Below are positions 26,640-35,332 of a stretch of 64,000 bases of DNA, piece after piece. The notes beneath the pieces are model-generated. The model was given only the letters and a program-made list of their open reading frames with translations. It made no database searches and was not told where the DNA came from. The stretch is from Nitrospirota bacterium (GTDB taxonomy: Bacteria > Nitrospirota > Thermodesulfovibrionia > Thermodesulfovibrionales > Dissulfurispiraceae): positions 91,283-155,282 of the forward strand of contig JADFXU010000001.1 in the NCBI GenBank assembly GCA_015233365.1. The letters run 5' to 3'. How positions within the stretch are numbered: position 1 is the stretch's first letter; the number at the start of each line of letters is the position of its first letter. The position numbers and the translations under genes are program-made.

Positions 26640-28268
26640 CTATGCGAAGAAATCAAAGAACTGGGATTTCTGTTCTTTGCTTTGTCTTTGCTGTTGCTGG
26701 TTTTGATTTTGGTCCTGTTGTCTTCTCCCTTCCGTAAAGCTGTCCTCTTTCAAATCTGTAAAAAAATTCCCCGTCTTTATGCCTGAACTTTCGATTGATT
26801 GCCTGATCTGAGGCATCGCACTGGTGAAAAGGTCCTTTACAGCCGAGGAGTCTACCTTGAAATCAGCAGTCAAAACTCCATTTTCCATCTTGAGTCTTAT
26901 CTGTATTGTGCCCATATCAGGGGGAGAAAGTTTTATTACCAGGTTGCTGTCTCCGGATCCCAGCGTTTTCAGGATCGGCTCGCTCAATTCATTCAACCTG
27001 CTCACAGGAAGGGTCTCCTGTACTGGTTTGGAGTCTTGGGTATAAACCGTCTGATGTAACGGTACAGTTGACAAGCCGGTATTCGCGGCCGCATCTTCGG
27101 AAGCGGACTTGCTTTCATTAACTGTTGTTATGCGCAACTCCTTAATGCTCAAGTCTCCGGTGATCGAATCGTTCAACGTCTGGCTTCCGGCGTTCTGCGT
27201 TGTATAAGTTACGGCATTCTGCGCCAGGTTTTCCGCGTTCAGCGTCGCAGCATTCACGGCATTCTGCGTTGAACTTGCGGCGCTCAGGGCAAAGGCACTT
27301 ACTGCATTCTGCATTGAACTGCCGGTGTTCTGCATTGCAGCATTCACGGCATTCTGCGTTAAGCTTCCATCGTTCAGGTTCACGGCATTCTGCGTTGAAC
27401 TTGCGGCGCTCAGGGCAAAAGCACTTACTGCATTCTGCATTGAGCTGCCGGTGTTCTGCATTGCAGCATTCACGACATTCTGCGTTAAGCCTCCATCGTT
27501 CAGCATCGCAGAGTTTACGGCATTCTGCGTTAAGCTTCCATCGTTCAGCATTGCCGGGTTAACAGTATTCTGCGCTGAGATTACAGCATTCAGCATTGCG
27601 TCGCCGGTGTTCGGCGTTGCAGCATTTACAGCATCCTGCGCTGATTTTATAGAGTTCTGAATCGCTGCATTTAGTGCGCTGCCGGTCAACGCTGCTCCTT
27701 CAGTGCCGCTCACTGCGCTATTCATATTGTCGGACATTTGGTTTGCAACGTTATTTGTCTGGTTTTGTTGCGCCATAGAGACCAGTTCCGCGCCAACGCT
27801 CAGCATTGCGGCGTTAATGGCGTTCAAGGCCGGGTCCGCAGTGTTACTTGTCAAGTTGCCGCTCAAAGCCGTAAGATCAACCCCGGAAGAGTTTGCCTGA
27901 CCGGAAGGGACAGTAACAGCCGGCTGTGAAATCGACGCTTGCAACTGTATTATCATCTGCAGAAGCGCATTATCCATATTGATTCCTGAATCTGTCTTTT
28001 TGCCTGACTCTGTTGTATTGTCACTTCCGCCGTTCAGGAGTTGCTGGATCAGATCATCGAGCGAGATCGTCTTGCCGTCGGCATTGACAACCGTGCCGCC
28101 CTGAATGTTCCCGAACCCGTGATCAAGATTGGAAATCACCGTTTGCAAAATATCGGTGAAGTTTGCCGTCTGCGAGCTGTCCTGACCAACTCCGCCGGTG
28201 ACACCGCCCGCCGGCAGGACCGACGCGGGTGAATTAGCAGTAACAGGAACCATCATATTGTCGACCAT
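26640..28268 (-). CDS. fliK: FliK, hook-length control protein with internal repeats
   Basis: 542 aa. The C-terminal Flg_hook domain is visible: NLVIKLSPPDMGTIQIRLKM, then DFKVDSSAVKDLFTSAMPQI. FliK measures hook length and triggers the FlhB switch. The ruler part is low complexity, with a run of QNAVN/NAAMxN units between residues about 200 and 370 and a 42-residue block repeated almost exactly (see 27271-27506). It ends in a Gln-rich tail. First gene of the hook operon, behind a consensus sigma-54 promoter. Confidence 0.92.
   Translation of the reverse strand: MVDNMMVPVTANSPASVLPAGGVTGGVGQDSSQTANFTDILQTVISNLDHGFGNIQGGTVVNADGKTISLDDLIQQLLNGGSDNTTESGKKTDSGINMDNALLQMIIQLQASISQPAVTVPSGQANSSGVDLTALSGNLTSNTADPALNAINAAMLSVGAELVSMAQQNQTNNVANQMSDNMNSAVSGTEGAALTGSALNAAIQNSIKSAQDAVNAATPNTGDAMLNAVISAQNTVNPAMLNDGSLTQNAVNSAMLNDGGLTQNVVNAAMQNTGSSMQNAVSAFALSAASSTQNAVNLNDGSLTQNAVNAAMQNTGSSMQNAVSAFALSAASSTQNAVNAATLNAENLAQNAVTYTTQNAGSQTLNDSITGDLSIKELRITTVNESKSASEDAAANTGLSTVPLHQTVYTQDSKPVQETLPVSRLNELSEPILKTLGSGDSNLVIKLSPPDMGTIQIRLKMENGVLTADFKVDSSAVKDLFTSAMPQIRQSIESSGIKTGNFFTDLKEDSFTEGRRQQDQNQNQQQQRQSKEQKSQFFDFFA
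27271..27506 (-). repeat. 126-bp in-frame tandem repeat in fliK
   Basis: Bases from 27271 recur from 27397 with only a few mismatches over about 110 bases; the period is 126 bases (42 codons). Shorter diverged copies of the QNAVN unit continue on both sides to about 27650. Confidence 0.85.
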
Positions 28269-28310
28269 ATGCTTCTCCCAGCCTCCTCGTGACTTTTATG
28301 AAGACAAAGA

Positions 28311-28329
28311 AAGCAATCATCGTGCCAGG
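28311..28329 (-). promoter_or_regulatory. sigma-54 promoter for fliK-flgD-hook genes
   Basis: Minus strand CTGGCACGATGATTGCTTT is a full match to TGGCACG-N4-TTGCT. GG (28325-28326) and GC (28313-28314) are 10 bases apart, 45 bases from the fliK start. Confidence 0.9.
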
Positions 28330-28344
28330 TCAAACATGTTACAG

Positions 28345-28552
28345 CGTTTGTTGCGTTATAGCGTTATAGCGTAAAGGAATATTTATTTATATAAACGAAG
28401 CAAGTAAACTTTCATTGCGGAGAGAGAACGACGAAGCAACCTCTTAATGGTTTTTTTTTCCTATCGGGTAGTTTTTTCCTGGTGTGAACTTGACGTTGCT
28501 CCCGATAAACAGCCGTGGTTTTGCGCGAAGGACGCTATAACGCTATTATCTC
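28345..28552. repeat. 8-bp GCGTTATA-family copies flanking the MotE/fliK gap
   Basis: GCGTTATAGCGTTATAGCG near 28352-28370 and the complementary GACGCTATAACGCT near 28527-28542 face each other across about 170 bases. The gap between holds no gene that I can support. Confidence 0.6.
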
Positions 28553-28986
28553 GGCGCTGGGGCTTTGACGACCAGTTTTTTCGAAATCGAAGCCGCCTTT
28601 TCACTATCCATCTGTCCGAGAATTGCACCGGCTTTCCTCGGCTTCAGATTGCCGAGTATGGCAGCCGCAGTATCTTCGTCAAGTTTTTCGAGGGTTTTTG
28701 CGGCTTCTTCAGGGGCCATTGCTTCATATATTTTGCTGACTTTCAGCAGGCGCTGTTGTGCGGCTTCATCCATGCCCTTCCGGGCGTCTTCAATATCCTT
28801 TTTAAGTTTTTCGTTATACTGTATTTCCTTTTGAATATCGGATTTGATAATACCGAGCCGCTCCTTGTCAAGCGGCCCCTGCTGTTGCTTCTGGTCCTGG
28901 GCGAAAGAGAGGCTATGAGACGGGCAATAGGCTATAGGCAAAAGGCTACAGCTTATAAAAAACAAAATGGCAAAAAATATCTTCAT
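28546..28986 (-). CDS. MotE-like exported protein (MgtE-N-like helical domain)
   Basis: 146 aa from ATG 28986; a longer start at 29019 (157 aa) is possible. Residues 1-30 are a signal peptide or membrane anchor (KIFFAILFFISCSLLPIAYC). Then comes a coiled coil (EKLKKDIEDARKGMDEAAQQ) and an MgtE-N-like helical end (YEAMAPEEAAKTLEKLDEDT and AAILGNLKPRKAGAILGQMD). Proteins of this build next to fliJ are annotated MotE; in rhizobia MotE is a periplasmic chaperone for MotC. Here the gene sits between fliJ and fliK. The signal peptide is encoded by a 7-bp repeat arm. Confidence 0.8.
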   Translation of the reverse strand: MKIFFAILFFISCSLLPIAYCPSHSLSFAQDQKQQQGPLDKERLGIIKSDIQKEIQYNEKLKKDIEDARKGMDEAAQQRLLKVSKIYEAMAPEEAAKTLEKLDEDTAAAILGNLKPRKAGAILGQMDSEKAASISKKLVVKAPAPR

Positions 28987-29043
28987 CACTGACCCGTCTC
29001 TATGTTTATTATCACCCATAGCCTATCGCCTGTCGCCTCTCTT
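28918..29043. repeat. 7-bp ATAGGCA-family inverted array around the MotE-like start
   Basis: GGGCAATAGGCTATAGGCAA (from 28921) faces AGCCTATCGCCTGTCGCCT (29020-29038). One arm encodes part of the MotE-like signal peptide, the other the last residues of FliJ. Confidence 0.7.
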
Positions 29044-29466
29044 TCTGGCATGCCGTATGACCGCATTCTCGTCTGTCCTTATCTGTTCTTTTCTTCTAAT
29101 TTCTTTATTCAGTAAATCTTTCTGCTTCTCGTCAAGTTTTTCAAAGGTCTTCTTTTCTTTCGAGGCTTCCTCGAGCAACTTGCGTGATTCCTCCACCTGC
29201 CTCTCCTTTAACACGATCACTTCCTTTTGATGCTGTATCTTGTCCAGCAAGCTTTCGAGAAACCTGTTCAATTTCCTGATTTCAGAAACTTCTATTAATT
29301 CATTCGCTGCCGACTCGAATTTCCTGCCTGTCTCATCATATAACTCTTCCAGGCCGATCAGCCGTTTCTCTTCCACTTCAAGTTCTCTAAGCATAAGAGC
29401 AAACTGCTGCCTGGCCTCGTCCTCTTTAAACCGCTTAAGATTCAAAAGACTCTCAATAGCACTCAT
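29023..29466 (-). CDS. fliJ: FliJ, export chaperone-escort stalk protein
   Basis: 147 aa, almost wholly coiled coil (ARQQFALMLRELEVEEKRLI, IQHQKEVIVLKERQVEESRK, KEKKTFEKLDEKQKDLLNKE), the FliJ signature. It forms the central stalk of the FliI ring. It follows fliI by 13 bases. The C-terminal RKRGDRR is encoded by a repeat arm. Confidence 0.92.
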   Translation of the reverse strand: MSAIESLLNLKRFKEDEARQQFALMLRELEVEEKRLIGLEELYDETGRKFESAANELIEVSEIRKLNRFLESLLDKIQHQKEVIVLKERQVEESRKLLEEASKEKKTFEKLDEKQKDLLNKEIRRKEQIRTDENAVIRHARKRGDRR

Positions 29467-29479
29467 AATATTTTAGTAG

Positions 29480-30805
29480 CTATTCCAAAAGACCGTAAAG
29501 TTCCTGAAGCCCCTGTTCAAATGTCACCTTGTCGGTTATATCTTGTCTCATGAACGGCCTGATTCTATCCATCATGCGTATTGAGTAATCCAGCCTGGGA
29601 TTTGTGCCTTCTTTATAAGCTCCGATAGTAATGACATCTTCATACCTCTTATACACAGCCATTACTTCGAGCACTTTCTCCACCCGAAGTTTATGTTCAG
29701 GGCCGGTTATATCTTTCATAAGCCTGCTTATGCTCTGAAGTATATCGATAGCCGGATAGTGGTTGTGGTTGGCAAGCTCCCTCGATAGGACTATATGGCC
29801 GTCGAGTATGGACCTGGCGGCATCGGCGATGGGCTCATTCAGGTCATCACCTTCCACAAGGACTGAATATAGTCCGGTTATAGTCCCCTCCTGCGCATGT
29901 GTGCCCGCCCGTTCAAGGAGCTTGGGCAGCAGATTGAAAACAGAAGGGGTATACCCCTTCATCGTAGGCGGTTCACCTGCAGCCAGACCTATTTCCCTCT
30001 GCGCCATTGCGAACCTCGTCAGCGAGTCCATCATCAGCAGAACGTTTTTACCCAAAGATCTGAAATACTCGGCAATGGCCGTTGCAACAAATGCGCCCCT
30101 TATTCTTATCAGAGGAGACGTGTCGGATGTAGCGACTACAAGCACCGAACGCTTCAGGCCCTCCTCTCCAAGGTCTTTCTCAATAAATTCTCTTACTTCC
30201 CTGCCGCGCTCTCCGATAAGGGCGATAACATTGACATCTGCCGCAGTATTCCGCGCCATCATGCCCAAAAGCACGCTCTTCCCCACGCCGCTGCCGGCCA
30301 TTATCCCGATCCTCTGGCCCTGTCCGACAGTAAGCATAGTGTTAATGGAACGGATCCCCAGGTCAAGAGGCGTGGTTATCCTCCTGCGGTACAATGGATT
30401 AATCGGGTCATTATAGACCGGATATAGCTGGCCTGTGACAGGTTCTTTATCATCCATCGGATTGCCGACGCCATCGAGCACTCTCCCCAAAAGGCCCTCG
30501 CCCATCCTTATGTAGCGCTGCCTGCCCTTTGCAATTATCCTGGAACCCGAACCAATGCCCCTCAGATCGCCGAGAGGCATCAAGAGTATCTTGCCTTCCT
30601 TGAAACCGATAACTTCCGCCTCTATAAACTGTCCCGATTCATCATTGTTTGATTCTATCTGGCAAATATCGCCTATATTGGCCTGAGGACCAAGTCCCTC
30701 GATCAGGATACCTATACCCCTGCTCACCTTGCCGTATACCTTGACGGGATCGGTTTCTCTGACAAAAGTTTTACATCTTTCTATTAGCTGCAGTACTGAT
30801 GACAT
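29480..30805 (-). CDS. fliI: FliI, flagellar export ATPase
   Basis: 441 aa, standard. Walker A GIMAGSGVGKSVLLGMMARN, Walker B NVLLMMDSLTRFA, and the type III ATPase block AQREIGLAAGEPPTMKGYTP. It energises export together with FliH and FliJ. Its first codons overlap the fliH end by 35 bases, so the two are coupled. Confidence 0.98.
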   Translation of the reverse strand: MSSVLQLIERCKTFVRETDPVKVYGKVSRGIGILIEGLGPQANIGDICQIESNNDESGQFIEAEVIGFKEGKILLMPLGDLRGIGSGSRIIAKGRQRYIRMGEGLLGRVLDGVGNPMDDKEPVTGQLYPVYNDPINPLYRRRITTPLDLGIRSINTMLTVGQGQRIGIMAGSGVGKSVLLGMMARNTAADVNVIALIGERGREVREFIEKDLGEEGLKRSVLVVATSDTSPLIRIRGAFVATAIAEYFRSLGKNVLLMMDSLTRFAMAQREIGLAAGEPPTMKGYTPSVFNLLPKLLERAGTHAQEGTITGLYSVLVEGDDLNEPIADAARSILDGHIVLSRELANHNHYPAIDILQSISRLMKDITGPEHKLRVEKVLEVMAVYKRYEDVITIGAYKEGTNPRLDYSIRMMDRIRPFMRQDITDKVTFEQGLQELYGLLE

Positions 30806-31448
30806 CCTGGACTTCCTTCATTTGCTCTTCGAGCCTGGCATCGATCTCTCCCGTAGGAGTTTCAATATAGCAGCCTCCCGGAGATATTGCAGCCGAAGGC
30901 TCGATAGATATGTTCCTAAGACCTGACTGCTCTTTGAGCAGGTCAATGTGCGGGATCATCACTTCGTAATCCAGCGGATTTATTTTTATGACAACGTATT
31001 CCTCTTTTTCTCCAACCTTCCGCATGGCGTCCTGGGCCACCGAGAGTATCAGGTTTCTATCGAGATCGATTTCCTTATGCACAATCTTTTTTGCTATTTC
31101 GAGTGAAAGATCGATAATCTGGGGGAGCATCTCGGTGAGTTTGTTCTCCCTGAACTTTTCGAGCGATGATATAATTTCTCCAAGTCGCACGAGCGAAGCA
31201 GCCACTTCACCCTTTCCCTCTGCCATGCCCCCGGCAAACCCTTCTGAATGCCCTTCTTCACGCCCCCGCTCACGGGCCTCCTGCTCAAGTTTCTTTATAC
31301 GCGCCTGCATTTCCTCGCTCAACAGCTCTTCCGCAACGGCAATCTCTTCGCCTTCAGCCAAACCTTCCTCAACTTTATTGTCAAACTCCTGAAAAGTGTA
31401 AGGTTGCACCGGACTTCCCTGCGCGCTAAACAATAATTTCTTCTCCAC
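30771..31448 (-). CDS. fliH: FliH, negative regulator of FliI
   Basis: 225 aa from a GTG at 31448. The frame continues upstream to an ATG at 31505, but that would overlap fliG by 80 bases; the family-like start KKLLFSAQGSPVQPYTFQEF favours the GTG, which has GGCAAAGG before it. The middle has the Gly-rich helical repeats EGHSEGFAGGMAEGKGE typical of FliH (GxxxG). The C-terminal domain, EIAKKIVHKEIDLDRNLILS and VVIKINPLDYEVM, binds FliI. It dimerises and links FliI to FliN. Confidence 0.9.
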   Translation of the reverse strand: MEKKLLFSAQGSPVQPYTFQEFDNKVEEGLAEGEEIAVAEELLSEEMQARIKKLEQEARERGREEGHSEGFAGGMAEGKGEVAASLVRLGEIISSLEKFRENKLTEMLPQIIDLSLEIAKKIVHKEIDLDRNLILSVAQDAMRKVGEKEEYVVIKINPLDYEVMIPHIDLLKEQSGLRNISIEPSAAISPGGCYIETPTGEIDARLEEQMKEVQDVISTAANRKM

Positions 31449-32406
31449 CTTTGCCTCCAACCACAATCTTGCCCTCTTCTTCAAGCCTGCGGGCAACCCT
31501 GACAATATTCATCTGGGCTTTTTCAACATCCGAAACCCTCACCGCGCCCTTGGATTCCATCTCCTCTTTCAGTATCTGAACAGCCCTTTGCGACATATTC
31601 TTGAATATTTTGGTTTTGAGTTCGTCGGACGCCATTTTCAGGGCAAGCGCAAGGTCGTCAGTCGTTATCTCTTTAAGTATCATCTGTATGCCCCTGTCAT
31701 CGATGTGAACGAGGTCATCAAAGGTAAACATGAGTTTCCTTATCTCGTCGGCAAGTATCTGGTCTTTCTCTTCAATATTTTTGATAATCAGGTCCTCGGT
31801 CGCCCTGTCGAGCTGGTTCAGTATTTCAGCGACCGTTTTTATACCACCGATCTTTCTTCCCCTGGTGTAACTCTGCAACTGCGACTGCAACACATCTTCC
31901 AGTTCTCCCAGAATCGTGGGCGATATCTGGTCCAGGCTCGCTATTCTCAGAGAAACATCCACCTTTATATGTTCCGGAAGTTTCGACAACACCTCGGCAG
32001 CCTGTGTGGGCTCAAGATAAGCGACTATTATGGCGATCGTCTGCGGATGTTCCCTCGCCAGCATGTTTGCAATAGCACCGGAATCAAGCCACCTCAGGAT
32101 ATCGAAGGCGCTTGCGCCGCTTTCGATCTTGTCCATCAGCTTTTTTGCATGGTCTTCGCCGAAGGCCTTAACCAGGATTTTTTTTATGTAGTCTTCATCC
32201 ACAGCAAGTAAGGCAGTACCAGTCTTATCGACAAACTCATCCAAAAGCGTCTCGATCAATTCATTGCTAAGCTTTATGCGCGCCATCATTGGAACAACCC
32301 TTGCCAGTTCGAGGGGATCGAGATGCTTAAATACCTGGGTCGCCGCCTCCTCGCCTATTATTGACAGAAAGGCGGCAACCTTTTCAACACCCGACAGTTT
32401 TTTCAT
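31426..32406 (-). CDS. fliG: FliG, rotor torque-ring protein
   Basis: 326 aa, standard. N-terminal MKKLSGVEKVAAFLSIIGEE, middle EHPQTIAIIVAYLEPTQAAE with the EHPQ motif, and the C-terminal torque helix with charged residues in MFTFDDLVHIDDRGIQMILK. FliG binds FliF and contacts MotA. No ribosome site is visible before ATG 32406, because the leader is a GCGTTATA repeat array; initiation may use coupling or a structured leader. Confidence 0.97.
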   Translation of the reverse strand: MKKLSGVEKVAAFLSIIGEEAATQVFKHLDPLELARVVPMMARIKLSNELIETLLDEFVDKTGTALLAVDEDYIKKILVKAFGEDHAKKLMDKIESGASAFDILRWLDSGAIANMLAREHPQTIAIIVAYLEPTQAAEVLSKLPEHIKVDVSLRIASLDQISPTILGELEDVLQSQLQSYTRGRKIGGIKTVAEILNQLDRATEDLIIKNIEEKDQILADEIRKLMFTFDDLVHIDDRGIQMILKEITTDDLALALKMASDELKTKIFKNMSQRAVQILKEEMESKGAVRVSDVEKAQMNIVRVARRLEEEGKIVVGGKGGEEIIV

Positions 32407-32525
32407 AGCGTATTATAGCGTCCATAGCGTTATAGCGTCCATAGCGTTATAGCGACAAAAGTAAACTTGTTACTTTAAGTCCTGTGCGCCATAACGCTAC
32501 AACGCTATAAACGCTATAACGCGAT
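32403..32525. repeat. 8-bp GCGTTATA-family inverted array between fliF and fliG
   Basis: GCGTTATAGCGTCCATAGCG copies fill 32405-32455 and complementary CGCTATAA units fill 32490-32522. The fliG start codon and the fliF stop codon lie at the two ends. Confidence 0.8.
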
Positions 32526-34043
32526 TTATTCCGACAGCCATTCTTTCAGGATCATAGACGCCTTTCGCGGGTCTTTTTTCACTGCATCCACAATTGCGTC
32601 CTTCCGCATTTCTCCTTCAGCAAGGGCTTCTGCCTCAACAGACAGCTTTGCAGCCGGTGATTCCACAGGCGCAGGCAACGGCCTCGGGGCGGCCTTCAGT
32701 GTCTCTATAACAGGCTTGATAACAAAGAAAATAATCAATACAATTAAGGCAAGCGGGACCAAATACTTAAAAATAGAGATTATGGCCCTCATGTAATCCA
32801 CTTTTTCTCCTTCTTCGGGAACCGTCTCAAACGGAACATTCTCCACAATCACCTGATCACCACGGTCTTTGTTGAATCCTATGGCAGCTTTCACTATTTC
32901 ATTGTACTTTCTTAATTCTTCCTCACTCCTGGCCCTGTATACTGTCTTATCTTTCTGTTTTGTATAAGTGCCGTCAACAAGCACGGCAACAGAGACGCTC
33001 TTGACTTCACCCCGTGGCTGGATTATCTTGCTGACGCTCCTGCTTACCTCGTAATTTATATTCTCACTGCTTTTCTGTGATGAAGTAGACGAGGCTGTCG
33101 GAGCCGAGGCGGGAGGCTGCTGGCCCGGCTGGTTTGACAGCACACCCGGAATGCCGCCGCTCGAGCCGCCACCGGATTTTTCCTGGGTGCGCTGGACGTT
33201 GCGCATAGCGATAGTATCAGGATCGAAACTCTCTTCTGTCTTTTCGACCTGAGAGTAATCTACTTTTGTCGAGGCCCTGACAATCACCTTGCCTTTTCCG
33301 ACAATACCCTCCAGCATGCTTGCCAGCTTGGTTTCGTAATCCTTGTCCACGGCCTTCTGGTAATCACGCTGCTTGGCATCCGCTACAATGTCCCCATCAG
33401 CCGGCTTTGACAGCATGTTTCCCATATTATCTATTATCGTCACATGGTCAGGCACCAGCCCCTCAACACTGCTTGAAACCAGGTGTACAATCCCGCCGAT
33501 CTGACCCTGGCTCAGCACTCTCCCTGCTTTAAGTTTCAGGACAACGGAGGCGCTCGGCTTTTCTTCCTTTTCGGTAAAGATCGTCCGTTCCGGTATTGCT
33601 ATATGCACCCTCGCCTGGTCCACTTCGGAAAGCTGCCTTATTGTCCTCGCAAGCTCGCCCTGCAGCGCCCTGACATAATTCAGCCTCTGGACAAACTCGG
33701 TGACACCCAACGTGGTCTTGTCGAATATCTCAAAACCCACCCCGCCCCCCTGAGGAACACCCTGGGCAGCCAACTCAAGTCTGAGTTCATAAACTTTATT
33801 GTTCGGGACATAAATGGCATTTCCGTCAACCCGGAAAGGGACCTTCATTTCTTTTAATTTATTTATGACCTGTCCGGCGTCTTCCTGGGTAAGATTACTG
33901 TAAAGGACCTGGTAGTCAACCCGCTCACTCCAGAGCATTATTCCTACCATCAGGGATATGGTAAGCACAATAATGGCGATAAGCGATATTTTCTTTTTAA
34001 GAGGCCATGCTTTTATCTGATTCAGAATGTCAGTCCACGCCAT
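32526..34043 (-). CDS. fliF: FliF, MS-ring protein
   Basis: 505 aa. Span near residues 20-40 (ISLIAIIVLTISLMVGIML), the ring-building motif domain with SNLTQEDAGQVINKLKEMKV, LELAAQGVPQGGGVGFEIFD and RALQGELARTIRQLSEVDQA, a Pro/Ser loop around residues 295-325, a second span (FKYLVPLALIVLIIFFVIKP) and a cytoplasmic tail ending MILKEWLSE that binds FliG. Shorter than enteric FliF (about 550-560). Confidence 0.97.
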   Translation of the reverse strand: MAWTDILNQIKAWPLKKKISLIAIIVLTISLMVGIMLWSERVDYQVLYSNLTQEDAGQVINKLKEMKVPFRVDGNAIYVPNNKVYELRLELAAQGVPQGGGVGFEIFDKTTLGVTEFVQRLNYVRALQGELARTIRQLSEVDQARVHIAIPERTIFTEKEEKPSASVVLKLKAGRVLSQGQIGGIVHLVSSSVEGLVPDHVTIIDNMGNMLSKPADGDIVADAKQRDYQKAVDKDYETKLASMLEGIVGKGKVIVRASTKVDYSQVEKTEESFDPDTIAMRNVQRTQEKSGGGSSGGIPGVLSNQPGQQPPASAPTASSTSSQKSSENINYEVSRSVSKIIQPRGEVKSVSVAVLVDGTYTKQKDKTVYRARSEEELRKYNEIVKAAIGFNKDRGDQVIVENVPFETVPEEGEKVDYMRAIISIFKYLVPLALIVLIIFFVIKPVIETLKAAPRPLPAPVESPAAKLSVEAEALAEGEMRKDAIVDAVKKDPRKASMILKEWLSE

Positions 34044-34049
34044 TAAAAA

Positions 34050-34185
34050 CCCCGTTATAGTGTTATAGCGTTTATCGCGTTAGAGCGAAAAAAAACATTG
34101 CCACGAACCCTCCGGGTTCTCGCAATGACATACGATTATTCTTTATTAACGCTATAACGCTCAACTCTATAACGCTATAACGCAT
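34050..34185. repeat. 8-bp GCGTTATA-family arrays between fliE and fliF
   Basis: GTTATAGTGTTATAGCG at 34055-34071 and CGCTATAACGCTCAACTCTA at 34150 onward are inverted copies; the hairpin at 34094-34132 sits between them. Confidence 0.7.
34094..34132. repeat. Hairpin of the TCATTGCGAG...TGGCAAT type
   Basis: CATTGCCACGAACCC and GGGTTCTCGCAATG form a near-perfect stem with a 2-base loop. Sequences of this pattern (ATTGCCACG...CGCAATGAC) are dispersed in many bacterial genomes; here a single copy lies between fliE and fliF. Confidence 0.65.
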
Positions 34186-34488
34186 TTATACCTGCATATT
34201 CATGATCTGGGTGTATGCAGTCAGGAGCTTGTTTCTCACCTGAAGCAACGTCTGCATGGAAACATCCGCTTTTTCCATGGCAACGACAACAGTGTGAATA
34301 TCTTTGACATCGCCTTTCGAGAAATCCTGAATGGCCTTGTCAGCGTTGTCCTGGACCTCGGACACAGCCTTCAATGCATCTTTGATGGCGGTATCGAAGG
34401 ATGCATTCCCGTTTCCCTTCTGAACTGCCTTGGAAGGGTCGGAAAGGCCTTGCTGCATGTCTCCCATGATCTTGTTAATATCGGTCAT
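34186..34488 (-). CDS. fliE: FliE, MS-ring/rod junction protein
   Basis: 100 aa from ATG 34488 (MTDINKIMGDMQQ), which has GAGGGGG 6 bases upstream; an ATG at 34503 lacks such a site. C-terminal signature VVAMEKADVSMQTLLQVRNK followed by LLTAYTQIMNMQV is classical FliE. It is the first exported rod-side component and joins FliF to the rod. Confidence 0.95.
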   Translation of the reverse strand: MTDINKIMGDMQQGLSDPSKAVQKGNGNASFDTAIKDALKAVSEVQDNADKAIQDFSKGDVKDIHTVVVAMEKADVSMQTLLQVRNKLLTAYTQIMNMQV

Positions 34489-34534
34489 AATAAACCCCCT
34501 CAAAACCAGGCAGCCTGCAGCCGCCTACAGGCTG

Positions 34535-34942
34535 CTATACTTTAGTGATATCCAGTGTTTTATTAAACATATCTTTATACGAAGCAATCAGAGTCAGATT
34601 TGCCTCATAGGAATGTGTAGCGTCTATGAGATTGACCATCTCCTCCATAGTATTAATATTAGGGTAACTGACAAAACCGTCTTTGTCCGCATCAGGATGA
34701 CCGGGTTCATATACCTTCTTAGGAGGACTCTGGTCCTCAACTATTTTCGATATATTGACTCCAACGGAACTCGCGTCATAAAGATACGATTCGAACATCA
34801 CGTCTTTCCTCTTGTATGGCCCGCCTTCAGGCGTAGATGTAGAGTTAACATTAGCTATGTTGGACGCAATAATATTCATTCGTATTTTCTGCGCTTCGAG
34901 CGCCGTTGCACTGACCTTTAACGGCATAAACATTTCTTCCAT
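34535..34942 (-). CDS. flgC: FlgC, proximal rod protein
   Basis: 135 aa. LKVSATALEAQKIRMNIIAS and NIANVNSTSTPEGGPYKRKD are FlgC signatures; C-terminus INTMEEMVNLIDATHSYEAN. Forms the proximal rod with FlgB and FlgF. ATG 34942 has AGGGAGAA upstream. An inner ATG at 34927 (MPLKVS) is the more usual FlgC start and cannot be excluded. Confidence 0.95.
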   Translation of the reverse strand: MEEMFMPLKVSATALEAQKIRMNIIASNIANVNSTSTPEGGPYKRKDVMFESYLYDASSVGVNISKIVEDQSPPKKVYEPGHPDADKDGFVSYPNINTMEEMVNLIDATHSYEANLTLIASYKDMFNKTLDITKV

Positions 34943-34955
34943 CCGATTTCTCCCT

Positions 34956-35294
34956 TTACTGTGACGTCAACACGTTCTTAATCATGCGTATTTTCATACT
35001 CATTAATTCCGTTGCCGTGTCATATAATAAAGTATTTTCAGCAACTTTTGCCATCTCCATATCGAGATTCACGCTATTGCCGTCCCTTTCAGGCAACGTT
35101 GTCCGGGATTCGAAAATCTCGTACCCCGCATTGCCATTTGAACTAACGGCATTTTGCATCTCTTTTTGAAACGATATGTCCTTTGCCTTATATCCCGGCG
35201 TATCTGCGTTAGCAATGTTCGATGTCAACACCTTATGTCTGAAAGCAGTAACATCAAGCATGTGTTGAAGTATCGTTAACGAATCCACGCCCAT
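34956..35294 (-). CDS. flgB: FlgB, proximal rod protein
   Basis: 112 aa. LTILQHMLDVTAFRHKVLTS, then NIANADTPGYKAKDI and the C-terminal TATELMSMKIRMIKNVLTSQ. Opens the basal-body operon flgB-flgC-fliE-F-G-H-I-J. GGGAGG precedes the ATG, and a sigma-54 promoter lies about 40 bases upstream. Confidence 0.96.
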   Translation of the reverse strand: MGVDSLTILQHMLDVTAFRHKVLTSNIANADTPGYKAKDISFQKEMQNAVSSNGNAGYEIFESRTTLPERDGNSVNLDMEMAKVAENTLLYDTATELMSMKIRMIKNVLTSQ

Positions 35295-35332
35295 GTCATC
35301 CTCCCGTTCAACAAATTACAACACTGTTTTAC

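Noticed and set aside
27200..27660. Plus-strand frames with His/Ser/Arg repeats opposite fliK
   Set aside because: The repetition is the reverse reading of the fliK tandem repeat.
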